DNA of 28,059 nt from Priapulus caudatus (Eukaryota; Priapulida; Priapulimorpha; Priapulimorphida; Priapulidae): NCBI RefSeq assembly GCF_000485595.1, contig NW_014577152.1, positions 95,538 to 123,596 on the forward strand, given 5' to 3'. Each line of letters opens with the position of its first letter. Within the stretch, counting starts at the first letter, position 1. Below the pieces are notes generated by a model that saw nothing but the letters and a program-made list of their open reading frames with translations, was not told the DNA's origin and did no database searches. This document shows, in pieces, positions 28,059 through 28,059 of the stretch. Made by a program: the position numbers and the translations under genes.

Positions 28059-28059
28059 C

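Overview
The window is nuclear DNA from an animal, most likely a marine or other invertebrate. The genes are split by GT-AG introns, coding density is low, and the introns hold microsatellites, minisatellites and MITE-like elements. A degenerate TTAGGG-type tract lies near 4.5 kb, which argues against insects and nematodes. I cannot name the species. The introns and intergenic DNA are AT-rich; the last ~300 bases are GC-rich.

Layout. (1) 337-1093, + strand: two exons of a cytosolic phospholipase A2 (PLA2G4-like), covering the end of the C2 domain and the linker. No catalytic exons follow in the window. (2) 2360-3912, - strand: a complete four-exon CENP-S (MHF1) gene, 139 aa. Between these two genes and beyond CENPS are AT-rich intergenic DNA, a hairpin, a fold-back element at 3065-3368 with a 13-bp target duplication, and the telomere-like tract. 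(3) ~4.8-8.3 kb: an extremely C-rich, G-poor block that is probably not faithful sequence. (4) ~7.9-16.36 kb: an indel-riddled copy of KYAT3 exons 1-10 with their introns, ending in a 25-N gap. (5) 17419-27003, + strand: an intact 14-exon kynurenine aminotransferase gene (KYAT3-type), 468 aa, with a mitochondrial leader exon. (6) 27825-28058, - strand: the C-terminal end of a TAK1-like protein kinase catalytic domain, cut by the window edge.

The most important structural conclusion is that (4) and (5) are the same locus twice. The copy before the gap carries indels in exons and introns alike. It looks like the uncorrected end of one contig that overlaps the next contig and was not merged, rather than a real paralogue. 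Real biology can be read from the right-hand copy.

The KYAT3 protein can be followed exon by exon with consistent splice phases: leader, substrate-binding segments, the PLP-binding Lys294 in SAGKTFS, and the carboxylate-binding Arg442 in YIRF. The most unusual biological pattern is repeated tandem duplication of 3' splice sites. It occurs in KYAT3 intron 7 (three copies including the start of exon 8), in intron 9 (three polypyrimidine-AG copies, two of them directly followed by GTAAG, like recursive splice sites), and in front of the first phospholipase exon. No RNA gene, CRISPR array or prokaryotic feature was seen.
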